Assembly (NCBI RefSeq): GCF_041146395.1
Contig: NC_090990.1
Coordinates: forward strand, 50,141,501 to 50,205,500
DNA: 64,000 bases
DNA from: Eulemur rufifrons
Taxonomy: Eukaryota > Chordata > Mammalia > Primates > Lemuridae
Direction: 5' to 3'
Position 1 is the stretch's first letter; each line of letters starts with the position of its first letter. The translations under genes and the position numbers were made by a program. A model generated the notes under the pieces. The model was not told the DNA's origin, searched no databases, and worked only from the letters and a program-made list of their open reading frames with translations. Positions 36,703 through 48,118 of the stretch are shown here, piece after piece.

Positions 36703-37099
36703 GTAAGTTCCAAAAGGCAGAGTTGCCGTATTCCACTCACGTTTGTTCTGTTCAATAAAGAAGTCACTCAATAATTCTATTCATAGGGCAGACAAGGGTA
36801 TTTAACACACCACTCTGATACTAGGTGTTCCTATGACAGAGACATTGCCAGCAACTGAGTGGACCCAGCATTCTGCAAGGTGGACAGCAAGAACAATGCC
36901 CTCTCTGCAGCTTGGAGATGGGCTGAGTTTCAGCTTGTGGTTTTCATTCACAAAACCACCAGTCTCTAGTCTATGCCCACCTCCTAATTCTTGGATAATT
37001 CCCCTTTCCACACTGCTTGCATTATCAATCCTCTGGTGACTTTCTTCCATATTTGTACAGCTAATCCTTGAAAGTCACTTCCTATATGGGGGTGGATTT

Positions 37100-37300
37100 T
37101 TTAATGTACACATCTTCTAGGTCTTTGCTACTCAGGTGTGGTTGTGGAATCAGCAGCATTAGCACCACCTGGGTGTTTACTGGAAATGCAGAACCTCAGG
37201 CCATACCTCAAACCTACAAATCAGATTGTAGGTTTTTAACAAGATCCCAGGGTGTCTAGGTATGTACCTTATGTTTGAGAAGCCCTGCTCTAAATCACCT
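37100..37300. repeat. MER5A-like hAT relic
   Basis: TTTGCTACTCAGGTGTGGTT, GCACCACCTGGGTGTTTACT, GGAAATGCAGAACCTCAGGC, TTTAACAAGATCCCAGGGTG and TTTGAGAAGCCCTGC reproduce the MER5A consensus order. Confidence 0.85.
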
Positions 37301-37818
37301 GAAAAAGTCTATAAACTCACCATCTTTATAGCTTTGGATCTTGGTCAGTTGAGACTAATTATCTCTTTGCTTTCAATTGACCCCCATTAATGTGTTTTTG
37401 ATTTTCTAGTTCTTACCCAGTTACCGTTTGTAATTGAGCTAATTATGCCACTAATCAGATGTGCAAAAGGAAAAAAGGGAGGGAAAGAGGAAGAAGAAGT
37501 AATTTTCCATGATTTCTGTAATAGCTCATCTTGTTGTTAAGTTCCTATTGCACAGATTCGGGGGAAAGCCTGGAAGGGACTTGAACTTGCCAATCAATGT
37601 AAAATGGTGTCTTTTTTGGGAAATGCCCAGTCTTTCAGGATTTCTCCCAGTCCTTACTCCTTCCTTTTAATTACATAGCATGTGGCCAAAGGGGGAAACT
37701 TACCATTAAATTAAGTTATGGTAGCAGGGCAGTAGAGGTGTATGGTATTTTCCTTTTCTCGTATTGTCCTTTTCCAATAGGCTCTACTCTTGTCCACTTG
37801 AGGAATAGATCATTTTCC

Positions 37819-37918
37819 CAGGTCTGGTGCTAGGTCTGGTACCTAGGTCTGGTGCTGTGCAGGTGTGATGGCAGGGTCTGGTGCTGCCTAGGTCTGGTGC
37901 TGCGCAGGTGTGGTGGAA
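37819..37918. repeat. Short minisatellite, GGTCTGGTGCT motif
   Basis: The motif GGTCTGGTGCT or a close variant occurs at least five times in 100 bp (near 37821, 37833, 37847, 37876 and 37891). A longer 45-bp period is visible: GCTGTGCAGGTGTGATGG near 37855 and GCTGCGCAGGTGTGGTGG near 37900. It lies 1.1 kb downstream of coding exon 1 of PDE4B. Confidence 0.85.
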
Positions 37919-38768
37919 GGTATAACAGGTGAAGATCATTCTCAGTGAGAGCAGTGCACCTTCTCAGCTCACTGAGAGTTTGGTCTTTCACTCAAGAGTG
38001 CCTGCACTCTTCACCTGACCTCTCCGTGGGGCTCTGGTCATTTAAGAGTCAGCTCAGCTCACTGTCCAGCCCACCTTTGGGTGCTCATCTAAGGAATCTG
38101 TGGCCTGTTTGCCTCCTGCTGCATCAAACTCCTTTGCAGGTATGTTAGGACTAATTTTCAGCTTCCTTCTGTATCCCCAAGGAGCTTGGGGGATCTTCTA
38201 GGACCCACAATGCAGAGGGAAACTTAGGTATGCTATTTCAGCCCTTGTCTTCAAAACACACTCCAAGAACCTAGCTAACATGTTATATTCTATCACCTGT
38301 GACTATATTTCCTTCCGTTTATTCTCCTTTCTGTGCTCCCACACCAGAAGGGCATTTCCCTTAACTTATAGTCTAAATTATCAGTATCACTGGCAAAAAG
38401 CTATGTTCAGACTTCCATGCTCTGCTTAGGATATCTAAAGGAAAACTTCTGGAATTTAGGAATTATTTTTCTCTTAAAAAAAAAAAAAGCCTGGAATTGT
38501 CCCTTAATACTATTTGTATGCTGTATGCTCCAAGATTTTTGTGTTCGGAAGAATAAAACTGAGCAATGCATTTCATCTACACAAGATGGACAAACCATTT
38601 TTTGTTTCTCCTTGCATCGTTAGAGTGATAATCCTGATCCCCATTAAGGGAATGGTTGCCACCATCAAAAAAGGAGGAAGGTTGTCTGCAAGAATGTATA
38701 AAAAGAGAGAAAAACACTTTAAATGAATATTAACGCCACCAAATTGGATAAATATTGCCTACATTTAC

Positions 38769-39072
38769 TCTGTCCACCATGGTAGCCACTAGCCACATAT
38801 GACTATTAAGCACTAGTCTGAATGGAAATGTGCTGTAAGCATAAAATAGACCTTGATTATGTAGAGCAAGCATAAAAATGGCAAAAATTTCATTAATAAC
38901 TTTTTGATATTGATTACATGTTGAAATGATATTTTGGATATACTAAGCTAAGTAAAATATGTTATTAAAATGAATTTTACCTGTTTCTAGTGTTGCTACT
39001 AGAAAAGTTAAAATTACACATTTGGCTCTCATTTGTGGCTTGGCCTTTGTTTCCAGTGGACAGTGCTGACCT
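38769..39072. repeat. Old hAT-like DNA transposon, subfamily unassigned
   Basis: The ends are inverted: left CTCTGTCCACCATGG, and the right end TCCAGTGGACAGTGCTG reads CAGCACTGTCCACTGGA in reverse. Inside, GGTAGCCACTAGCCACATAT, GATTACATGTTGAAATGATA and TTGGCTCTCATTTGTGGCTT match a common non-autonomous mammalian DNA transposon that I recall by sequence but not by name. Confidence 0.7.
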
Positions 39073-39239
39073 AGACCTTTTCATTGTGCACCTCAACCTT
39101 GCAAGTACAGTGTAGAAGTTCATATTGAATGTTTCACACAGTATCTCTTCCCTCACAGCAAAAGCAACTTAGCAGATTTTATATTTTATATATCACACCC
39201 TTAAAGTAAGTTTTCACCCTAAGTCAGTGGTATTTTATT

Positions 39240-39640
39240 ATATTCTCATTTATTTCAACTCAGCAAACATTTATTCAGTGATTTAAACATTCACCTAATA
39301 TTGATTCAGCACTTCTTATGTGCTAAACACTGTTCTAGGTTCTAGAGATTCAGAAAGAAGTAGGATAATGTCCTTGTCCCCTTGGAGCTTACATTCCAGA
39401 GGAGGGGGACAGAAATAAATTAATAAATTATAAAATAACCCCAGATATGATAAACGCAATACAGAAAAATGAAGTTGGTCAGGGGTACAAAGAATGATTG
39501 GGTGGTGAGAATAGGATCTTTATGGAAGGACAATGTGAGGACATGACACATGGGCAGAGGTGACATATGAGCGGTGAGGAAGGGAGCATGTGCAGGTCTG
39601 GGGGAACAGCATTTCTGTAAAGGGAACAGTGAGAGAGGAA
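39240..39640. repeat. L2-like ancient LINE relic
   Basis: ATGTGCTAAACACTGTTCTA, TTGGAGCTTACATTCCAGAG, TCTTTATGGAAGGACAATGT and CAGGTCTGGGGGAACAGCAT run in the order of the L2-like relics seen elsewhere in the window. Confidence 0.55.
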
Positions 39641-39999
39641 AGGCCTTTACTGCATGCAAGACACTGGGCTTATGGGAATACATACATGAATGAACCCTGA
39701 CACCTGCCTTTATATACTTGCAGCACATAAATAACTTGAATAGGAGACTCAATGCAGTGCCTGTCATAGGAGCAGTATGCATTGAATGCTTTGCATTCTG
39801 GAGCTAAGTTCCAGAAGTGAGAGGTAAATTAAGCGCTATTCAAGTACTGAACACAAGCAATTAATTCTGACTAAGGGATTACAAGATAGTTTAGAGGGGA
39901 GAAAGTTGCGGGCTTGGGGAGGAGTTGATAAGGGGAAATTAGGAGAGAAGAACTAGAAGACGTGTATAAGTGAGAGAAAAAAGGAGAGAGAATAGCTAA

Positions 40000-40112
40000 A
40001 TATATATACACACACATAATACTATATATATGAATATACTATACTATAGTTTAGTATATGTGTATGTATAATATAGTTTATGTTATAATATATGTGCACA
40101 TATAATATGTAT
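40000..40112. repeat. TA/CA-rich simple repeat
   Basis: Interrupted ATATAC, ACACAC and TATATG tracts with TATACTATAC-type repeats span about 110 bp. No coding or mobile content is seen. Confidence 0.75.
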
Positions 40113-41779
40113 ATAGAATTATAACCAAAAGACAAATATCCGCGTCTACACCCCAGTTATCATTTTGAACTTCTAATCACAGACATTAGGAGATTGCTTG
40201 AAAGAAGGGAAGTAGTCAATAAGAGAAGTAAGAATTACCTCCAGCAAACTACTCTTGCAATTGATGGTGACTGCCTACAATAAAACCATGTTTTTAAAGA
40301 ACCAAATTACTTTTATTACTGCCTCATGGAATATCATAACATTTAGGCTAATGGGGGCCCTGAGTGTCATTTGCTGCTTCTCTAATTTCCATTTCTGATT
40401 TCATAAGGTTTGAAAAGTTCTGTCCTATGGTCCAAATTGAATGTGCATCTCAGCACAGTAGAAGTCCTTAAAAATACCTTACCCTATTTTCTCACTCTCA
40501 GCCTAATGAAAGCATTCAAAAAGTAGAGAAATTTCAAAAATGTCTGAACTAGACAAAAAGAAAGACAAAAACATAACAACAAAACCTTGACTACGAGGCA
40601 CTGATATGTCTTATCTGGAGGTTTCAGTGGTCCTAACTTGGTTGGTTTTGATGTGGGGACAGGACAAGAGATCAGTCCCTTTGGTATCTCTTTCCCTCCT
40701 CCCTGCAAACTTCTACTGAGGTGCAGGATTTCACACTAGCTTTTCCTTTGTGATAACTTTTTGGTGTTATGTTAGCAACAATATTGATTTTTAAACAAAC
40801 AATTATTCAGGAACATGAGAATAATGCAAAACTAGGTTGTTTCCTTAAGGATTATTCAGACAAAAGGCCAATTTTGGAATGTATGATGCATTTGAAAAGT
40901 AGTGATTTCCAGAGGTAAATTCACATTGATGTTCCTTTCTCAAAAATCTTTGATTTGATGAGCGGTATAGAGTTGTTCAGAATCATGCTGGTTAAAATAG
41001 AAAAATAAGTTCAAGATCATAAATTCATTAATTGAGAATTGATTTGAATTAAATTTTGCCTTTGAGGTTTTTATTAATCTTAGGGGAATAGTATACAAAT
41101 AATGGGCATGAATTACAGAGTTTGAGGTAATTATGAATAACTCTGCATGGGTTAATAAATGTTTATAAAACAATATGAAGTTTTCAATGTTTAATTTAAT
41201 TTATAAAAAGCTATTCCATTGTGTTCTTTTGTGTCAATGCATTTTCATGTTAACTGAAGTCTTTTGAAACAAAGTTTTAAATTCAAAGCATGATTTCAAA
41301 TCTGTAAAATCAAGCTTGTTTACATGTTAATGTGGGAAATATTTTGTGGTAGTTGTGACTTTGTTATTTTTCAGATAACAAGTACCAAATAAGTATCCAT
41401 TAAACTCTCTTACTACAGTTAAAACTTATTGGCAATATGTCCTTTTTGTAAAAGAGAAAAATACCTAATAATTTTAATAGGAGGTTAAGGTGGTTGGTGG
41501 TTTAGCTAAATTGTATCTTTATTTTCTATTCTTTGGTACAATATTTCTTACAGAAGAGGTAAAGTGTATAGGTAAGACTTTTTTTCCCAGATAACCAGTA
41601 CTTTCTTTACATGCATATTTGGCACTAGGCTGATTTACAGTTATACTTTTTGGCTTTTAGTTTGTTCTTAAATCTTTTCAGAAATATTTTGTATACTCTT
41701 TCTCCTCAACTAATTTTTAAGTCTTTTAAGAAACAAATTTGTATATACTAGGCTTTTCTTCTAGCCTCTAATTTCTAAA

Positions 41780-41781
41780 AC

Positions 41782-41818
<37 letters not shown>

Positions 41819-41834
41819 TGCACACACGCACACC
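41780..41834. repeat. (CA)n microsatellite
   Basis: A CA dinucleotide run with a few T and G interruptions (ACACATACACATACACACAC and on to ACACACGCACACC). It lies inside the PDE4B intron about 1.55 kb before coding exon 2. Confidence 0.9.
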
Positions 41835-43386
41835 ATGAAGTAAGTGCTAGGCCTACAATGGATTTAATATAATCACTAGTTACTAAATAGTAAAATATGA
41901 ATGCATTCCAGAATATTTTAAACTTTGGAAAGTCCTAAATTGTTTTGTCTTCTTCCTGTTACTGAATTGTGGTTCTGTTGAATTTCAAATAACTGACATA
42001 TCAAAACCATAAGTCAAATGCAAAAAAAAAAAAAAAAATAGGCTGATATCTCACTTTCAGTTAGGGAGAGTAGGGATCCTGAAAATTGTCAAACCTTTTC
42101 TTGCTCAGATTTTTGTCGTTAAAATACGGTCTTGTGTGGATCAGATAAGTATAAACCACTACAATACAGTTTTCTGAAAATAGATACTATGCCTCTTTTT
42201 GCTGTTGTATCCTTCTTAATTAGTACAGTGCAAAACTATAATAGATGTACATCAAATATTTGTTGAATGAACCCAGCGAGATCCTCAAACTTGAGTTAAT
42301 TGTTGTATAAACTAGAATAGGGTCAGTCCAGTGGAGGAGTAGAGGGTAAAGAACTTTGGTCTGTTAAAACCTTAGGAGATCTAGTCTAAGGTTCTTCTAA
42401 GTCTAGTGTGCTAATAGGAATTATCTCCCTTTAGGGCCACAGAGTGATTTTCAGGTGAGACACTTTGGCCTGATGGTAGGACTTCCATTATTCCCTGTTA
42501 AGATAAGCATGGAGAGTGAAAATTATAATTTTTAAACTTCAAGTTGCTTTTAGTGGCCACTGCATTGCTATAACATTGTCTGTCTTTGAGCTGGTATGAA
42601 TGGTATACCAGGCAGTGTTTCATCTGGGACTCCCACTCTCAGCAGTACCAGGACCTATAGCCACCAAGAGATATGGGAAGAATGAATAACTCATGTGATT
42701 GGTTATAGCACAATGCCTTTGTCTTCTTACAAGTATTTGATTTATGTCAGCATTAGGGCATGTATTTGAACATGGCAGTTCAGGTGTGGATAGCATATAC
42801 CTCTTTTTTTTTCTGAGCTCTTATGCAATTTGACCAAAAAGAAAATCACCAACTATAAGAAGACTTTTCATAGGAGCAGAGCAGTCACCCATAATTATCA
42901 ATGTTTTGCTGTCTTAAGAGAAAATATATTTTACTTTAAAGCACTAGAGACTTTATGTTTTATTATAGTTTGTTCTCATGTTGTAGAATGATAACATTGG
43001 TTTCCAAAATATATTTTCAATTTAGCAAATTTCATTTTAGTAAATTAAGGATAAAAGAAAAATAAAAAGAGAAAGAAAAGAAAAAATCCTCCAGTCCACA
43101 TGCTATAACTGGTAAACGTTATCTACATGCCTAAAGATTTCCAAGAATATGCAACTGATTGATTTATTCTAAAAATTAAGAATCAGCACCTCCCTTCTTT
43201 TTTTTCCTTTAAACTTTTGATGTCAATGGTAGATTACATTTGTGAGATAATGAATCAGGACTTCATAAGTGACAGCTTGATCATTTAGTTTTAGTTTCTT
43301 GTTTAGTTTCTTATTTCACTTCATCATCTTAAACATTTGAATTTCTTTTTCTTTTTCTTCTTTTTTGCCCCCTGTGTTTCCTCCAG

Positions 43387-43625
43387 AATGTTAAAGATTA
43401 TTTTGAATGTAGCTTGAGTAAATCCTACAGTTCTTCCAGCAACACGCTTGGCATCGACCTCTGGAGGGGGAGAAGGTGTTGCTCAGGAAACTTACAGTTA
43501 CCACCACTGTCCCAAAGACAGAATGAAAGGTCAAGGACTCCTGAGGGAGATGGCATTTCCAGGCCGACCACATTGCCTTTGACAACACTTCCAAGCATTG
43601 CTATCACAACTGTAAGCCAGGAGTG
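43387..43625 (+). CDS. PDE4B: PDE4B long isoform PDE4B1, coding exon 2
   Basis: The 239-bp exon encodes NVKDYFECSLSKSYSSSS, then GIDLWRGRRCCSGNLQLPPL, and ends IAITTVSQE plus TG of a split Cys codon (phase 2). The acceptor is a long polypyrimidine tract ending CCTCCAG at 43386; the donor is GTGAGT at 43626. With coding exon 1 it gives 93 complete codons plus two bases, matching the roughly 94-residue unique N-terminus of PDE4B1. Compared with human from memory, QRQSERAR is QRQNERSR here. The region is serine-rich, without a signal peptide or membrane segment, and precedes the UCR1 and UCR2 regulatory modules. The next shared exon (starting FDVENG in human) is not in the window, so it lies downstream. 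ORFs on the opposite strand here are shadows. Confidence 0.97.
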
Positions 43626-45985
43626 GTGAGTAGCCTCAAAGTTAAATGTCAATTCTAAATTTTATTGTCCTGTGACTCCAAAAACAATTTCATGGTATTA
43701 AAATGTCAGTTATCTGTGAAATAACTAAGATTATTGACATTTTGAGAATTTATTTTCCTTTAGATAGAAAGATGAAATCTTTTAAACAGTGTAGATATTT
43801 TCTACTTCTTCAGATTGGAAGGAGCCTGCTTCATGTAGAGCCCGTTGAGGAAAGAATGAAATACACTTACATTAATGTCAAGGAAAATAAAAATTGTGGC
43901 CTATAATCTGTTTTTTTTTAAACCTATTCAGTGTACATCAATATTTTTAAATTTAGAAAAGCAAAATTATATAAGAGTACCTATAGGAGATATATAAATA
44001 TACACACACACACATATATATGATATTCTTACTGCTGTACTCCATACATATCTCTACTTTCTTTTTATTATGATTCTACTTTTCTAATTTCAGTTTGTGA
44101 TTACATATAAAATAAAACACTTCACTGTAAATTAAAAGAGCAATGAAAAATTGTGCTATGAGAGATATGAGAGGTGTTTGGACTATTTCTCAGAGTCTGT
44201 ATTTGTGAAAGGGGCTGTTTTAAGAGTTGAAAGTTAATCAAACACATATAGTCTTATGACTGCGATTAAACTGTGCCATGACTGTCAAAAATGTGTTTTA
44301 TTATCTATTAAATAAGTACTTTCTTCCCTTTTTTCTACATAATTTTCAAATATTTTCCAAGAATGATCTGCTTACCTACATGGAGATTTATCATTAAAAT
44401 GAAAAATATTTTTCTGTTTTATATAATTTTAAATTATAATAATGTGGTACTTTTAAAATCTCTTCTTACTTAAAACATTTATTAAGGAGGACTAAACATG
44501 TCATTAAAAATCCATGATTTGCATGGTGTGCCGTATACCTTTGCCACATGCTGAGCTCTGCAGTGCTGATATGAGCTCTTTGAATGATACACAGCATCTT
44601 TTAGTCGGTATTTACCTAATGAGCTAAAAATTAGATCACTGAAATTCCAGATATCACAGTTAATAGCATGAAATGTTTCATCAAACAATCTGTATGTGAT
44701 AGAGAAGCATGCAAAAACATTGTAGGGTAAATGGGTTAAAAATTTGAGAAGCACTGATTTACATCTTCTGTTCAGCTAAATTAACATTCTAGCAGTCACA
44801 GCCAATCATTAAGGACTACAATGGGCATATTGCTCCCACATAGCCTACTCAGTCACACGGCTTATGTGATTAGTTTGGTTATGCTTCTGCATAATTGTGG
44901 ATTTGGAGTCTTAAAGATTTCCAGATTTATTTTTCAGCACGTTGGCACTGATACAATTGTACCAGTTGTTAAATTATTGAAATACTTTCATACTAGTTGG
45001 TAAATATATGCTTTCCTGAGCTCTCTGACTGCCTCTACTACCATCCCAGACTTTTCCCCCAGAAGCCCCTGGAATTCCCCACAATTCAACAACAAAGAAA
45101 TGGTTACTGGCATAGCAAGAGTCTTGTTTTGGTGGGTGTTGGTACTGTATCTGTTGTTAGATATTTTGAATGACACCCTGTATGAAATGTACAGTATCTT
45201 TTAAAATTTGGGTTAATTTAACTCAAGGACATTTTGGGAGTTATGGAATTGTTCCTTCCTTAGAAGTATTAAATCTAGACTCTACCATTTGGGGCATGCT
45301 TGCTCACCTCTCCTAGTTGAATGTTTTTATTTTCACAAAGAAAGTAATATCCTCATATGAAGATTAAATGAGGGAATCTAGTTATATAAGGTGTACGTTC
45401 AGCAATCAGCAAATATCAGCAATCAGTTTCTCTCCTCTTGATCATTATCCAATAAAGCCTCTTGAAAATTAGAACCCATGTTTCAAGTATCAGTAGCCTC
45501 ATGCTGGGTGTCAGTAGTTTAGGGTGAAATGGAGATTTTGGCCATTATCCAGAAAGTTTATGTTGTATAGTCAGTGAATACCACATATTAGTAATTCATT
45601 CATAACATGTCTGTTTTATTTCAATTAACTGGATACTTTTAAAAGTATGAGAGTTTCATTCATTAACTCTAAATTTTTAAAAAATTATAGACAACTTAAA
45701 GAATTTCTGTACATCCCCTGAAAATGCTTCCATTGGAATACCGATAGTTCAAAGCTTGTGGAATTATTGGCAGAGCAATCTGATAGAAAGATGATTTGAT
45801 TAGAATTGAGGAAGTAGGGTTTCAACTATCATCACTGCCATCAACTTGATGAAAGTTCACAGAGATGTAGGACCAGGTGTGAGAAAGAATTACACTTGCC
45901 ACTTAGAGCACTGAGAATATGGGATCAATTTCCACATCTAGACCAGCACTCAGTAAACATTTTCTGTACTGGTCCAGATTAGTAA
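43626..45985 (+). other. PDE4B: PDE4B downstream intron, first 2.4 kb
   Basis: The intron opens with GTGAGTAGCC. It contains a short CA/TA repeat near 43998-44020 and otherwise AT-rich DNA. I saw no next PDE4B exon. Frames of 60-90 codons here have no recognised content. Confidence 0.6.
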
Positions 45986-46145
45986 GTGTTTTCAGTTTTG
46001 TGAGCTTTATAGTCTCTGTCACAACTACTCAACATTGCTGTTGTATTGTGAAAGTAACCATAGACAATGTGCAAACAGATTAAGTATAGCTGTGTTCCAA
46101 TAAAACTTTGTTTACAAAAACGGGCAGCTGGCTGAAGTTTTCTGA
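45985..46145. repeat. Old hAT-like repeat
   Basis: ACATTTTCTGTACTGGTCCA, GTTTTGTGAGCTTTATAGTC, TCTGTCACAACTACTCAACA and TGTGTTCCAATAAAACTTTG (then TTTACAAAAACGGGCAGC) match a common mammalian DNA-transposon relic that I recall but cannot name with confidence. Confidence 0.65.
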
Positions 46146-46439
46146 CTCTCTTTCTAGACTAGTAAAGATCTCTAGGACATAATGTGACTCCTGATTTGGT
46201 AATTGCTTTGACAGTTAAAAATGATAGAAACTGACCTTGAGGTCATGGCTGATGTGCTAAATAAGTCATAAGTATGGGACTTTGTGCTCCAGATCAAAGC
46301 ATCCAAGCCAGTGAAAGAATTTGAGTGAGTGCTAAAGAAAACTATTGCCCAATTTATAGAAAGTTAAAAATAATAACATTGATATTACCTAAACATTTTT
46401 ACTCCCATAATATTCTGAAATTAAAAAAAATAAATAAAC

Positions 46440-46840
46440 CAGTGGTCTCCACCCTTTTTGGCACCTGGTGCCTAAAAATAAATAAATAAATAAATAAAAC
46501 CCTTTTGGGGGAGAGCACATTGATTATGGGAGCTGGCCATCATTGCAGGCAAAAGCCCTGGAATATTAGAATAATAGTTTTCTTTATCATGGAGCAAGAA
46601 AGAGTTAGAAAGGACTTGATCCCCAGTTTTATTGGGTGACTTTCATCCTGTTTCCTTTTGGATGAGTTTTCTCATCCTCTAAAAGACACAAATGAACAAA
46701 CAATGGACAATGATACCTACTTTTCAGGGTTATATTGAGAATTAAAAAAAAAAACGTTCGTGTTGCATGTAGTATAGTACCTAGCACTTAAATGGTTATT
46801 TGATGTTATTATTATTATTGTCATTTTTGTTGTTTGAGTC
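46440..46840. other. Mixed region: AAAT repeat and diverged DNA
   Basis: CAGTGGTCTCCACCCTTTTT then GGCACCTGGTG resembles the start of an old DNA-transposon relic, interrupted by an (AAAT)n run at about 46473-46498. The rest is unassigned, ending in a TTATTATTATTATTG patch. Confidence 0.45.
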
Positions 46841-46844
46841 AGTT

Positions 46845-47530
46845 GATGGAGACCTATTGTGATCTTTTGGGGATATTGAAAAAGCTTGTTTTTTTCATGT
46901 TGTCAAGGTTCTTATGCTGGTTCCTTCTCATCTGAAACCTCTTCTCTCAGCTCAGGGCGGATACATTTGTGGTACACCTGTTCTCTGCTGGGAACTCTCC
47001 TGCTTAGTGAAAAGAAGAAAAGGTCTCTGGATTATACTCTTGTGCCTTACCCCAGAGGATTGACCTAGCAGGAGAGGAGCGGATGCACTGAGAGCCTGTA
47101 ATGCAGCTGTTCTCTACTGTCCCATTCTCCTGTGGTTGTCAAAGTCCAAGCTGGTGCTGGGGATATTTGTGTGAAATGGTGGGTTGGTTCCAAGGATGCT
47201 GTTGGAAACTTGGGCAGGGGGCTGCGCAAGTCCCTCTCTGTGGAGGTGGTTGGTGTAGGAGTTTGTGCTGCCTGGGTCTCCCTGTGGCAGTGGCAGTAGT
47301 GGCTGGGTGAGGTTATTTAAAAGGTGGCTGCAAGTGTTAGGGCTGTGGGCATTCACTCCATCCAGGTCCAGGGGCAGTCACAGCACATGGCAAGCAGCAG
47401 CTTGCAGTGCTGTCTGGGGGCAGTGCTACAGCGGGTAGGTGGTACATGGTGCAGGTGGGGCTGCTAGGATGCACGATTCATGGGGCCATGGTGGCTGGGT
47501 GGCATGCAGTGCCACAGCAGCTGGGCATCT
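46845..47530 (-). mobile_element. L1 5' UTR fragment, antisense
   Basis: The sequence parallels 24485-25450: CTTCTCTCAGCTCAGGGC, TTCTCTGCTGGGAACTCTCC, GTTGGTTCCAAGGATGCTGT and AAGTCCCTCTCTGTGGAGGT occur in the same order and orientation. It lacks the 60-62 bp tandem repeats of the other copy. It is an isolated piece of L1 5' UTR, G+C rich against its surroundings. Confidence 0.8.
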
Positions 47531-47537
47531 TGTCTGA

Positions 47538-47659
47538 TCTAAGATATGGAAACAACCTAAGTGTCCATCAGCAGATGAATGGATAAAGAAAATGTGGCAT
47601 ATATATGTGTGTGTGTGTGTGTGCGCGCGCGCACGTGCGCGTGTGTATATAATGGAATG
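47538..47659 (+). mobile_element. Old LINE-1, sense, left part split by a mariner
   Basis: AAGATATGGAAACAACCTAA, GTGTCCATCAGCAGATGAAT and GGATAAAGAAAATGTGGCAT are L1 ORF2/3' UTR junction sequence. A TA/TG/CG microsatellite expanded inside it. It stops at the TA at 47660 and its continuation (ATTATTCAGCTTCATAAAGA) resumes at 49369. Confidence 0.85.
47597..47651. repeat. 55-bp alternating purine-pyrimidine tract (TA/TG/CG)
   Basis: Every step from 47597 to 47651 alternates purine and pyrimidine: TATATA, then TGTGTG, then GCGCGCGCGCACGTGCGCGT, then GTGTATAT. The CG-rich centre is the sequence type most prone to form left-handed Z-DNA. Confidence 0.95.
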
Positions 47660-47685
47660 TAAGAGGACTTCAGAAAGTTCATGAA

Positions 47686-48068
47686 GACCATAGAGTTCTA
47701 CTCAGACACAAAAAACAATAGTGATCTAGCACCCCTTGTATTATCCTGGATAGAGCTGGAGCCCATTCTACTAAGTGAAGTATCACAAGAATGGAGAAAC
47801 AAGCACCACATGTACTCACCATCAAATTGGTATTAACTGATCAACACTTAAGTGCACATATAGTAGTAACATTCATCGGGTGTCAAGCAGATGGGAGAGG
47901 GGAGGAGGAGATGGGTATATATACACCTAATGGGTGCAGTGCACACCATCTGGGGGATGGACATGCTTGAAGCTCTGACTTGGGTGGGGCAAAGGCAATA
48001 TATATAACCTAAATATTTGTACTCCCATAATATGCTGAAATAAAAAAAAATAAAAAACAAACAAACAA
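47686..48068 (+). mobile_element. Young 5'-truncated LINE-1 inserted in the mariner
   Basis: The L1 3' end starts near GACCATAGAGTTCTACTCAG, runs through the 3' UTR (GATGGGAGAGGGGAGGAGGA) and ends in a poly(A)-like AAATAAAAAAAAATAAAAAA tail. The target-site duplication AAAGTTCATGAA is at 47674-47685 and 48069-48080; it is mariner terminal sequence, proving the order of events. Very similar to the L1 at 8788 in its last 300 bp. Confidence 0.92.
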
Positions 48069-48118
48069 AAAGTTCATGAAAAAATGGGATTAAAAGATAA
48101 AAATAAAAAATATGAGCT

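Larger units (their letters stand above)
36703..43386 (+). other. PDE4B: PDE4B intron between the two PDE4B1 coding exons
   Basis: This 6,684-bp intron starts GTAAGT and ends TTTCCTCCAG. It holds a MER5A-like relic, a short GGTCTGGTGCT minisatellite, a hAT-like relic with inverted ends, an L2-like relic, an AT-rich repeat near 40000-40110 and a CA repeat near 41780. No additional exon or RNA gene could be supported. Segments 37310-37810, 37930-38760, 39640-39990, 40120-41770 and 41840-43330 look like unique AT-rich intronic DNA. Confidence 0.85.

Noticed and set aside
43425..43652. 75-codon minus-strand ORF over PDE4B exon 2
   Set aside because: It is the antisense shadow of a conserved plus-strand coding exon with good splice sites on the plus strand.
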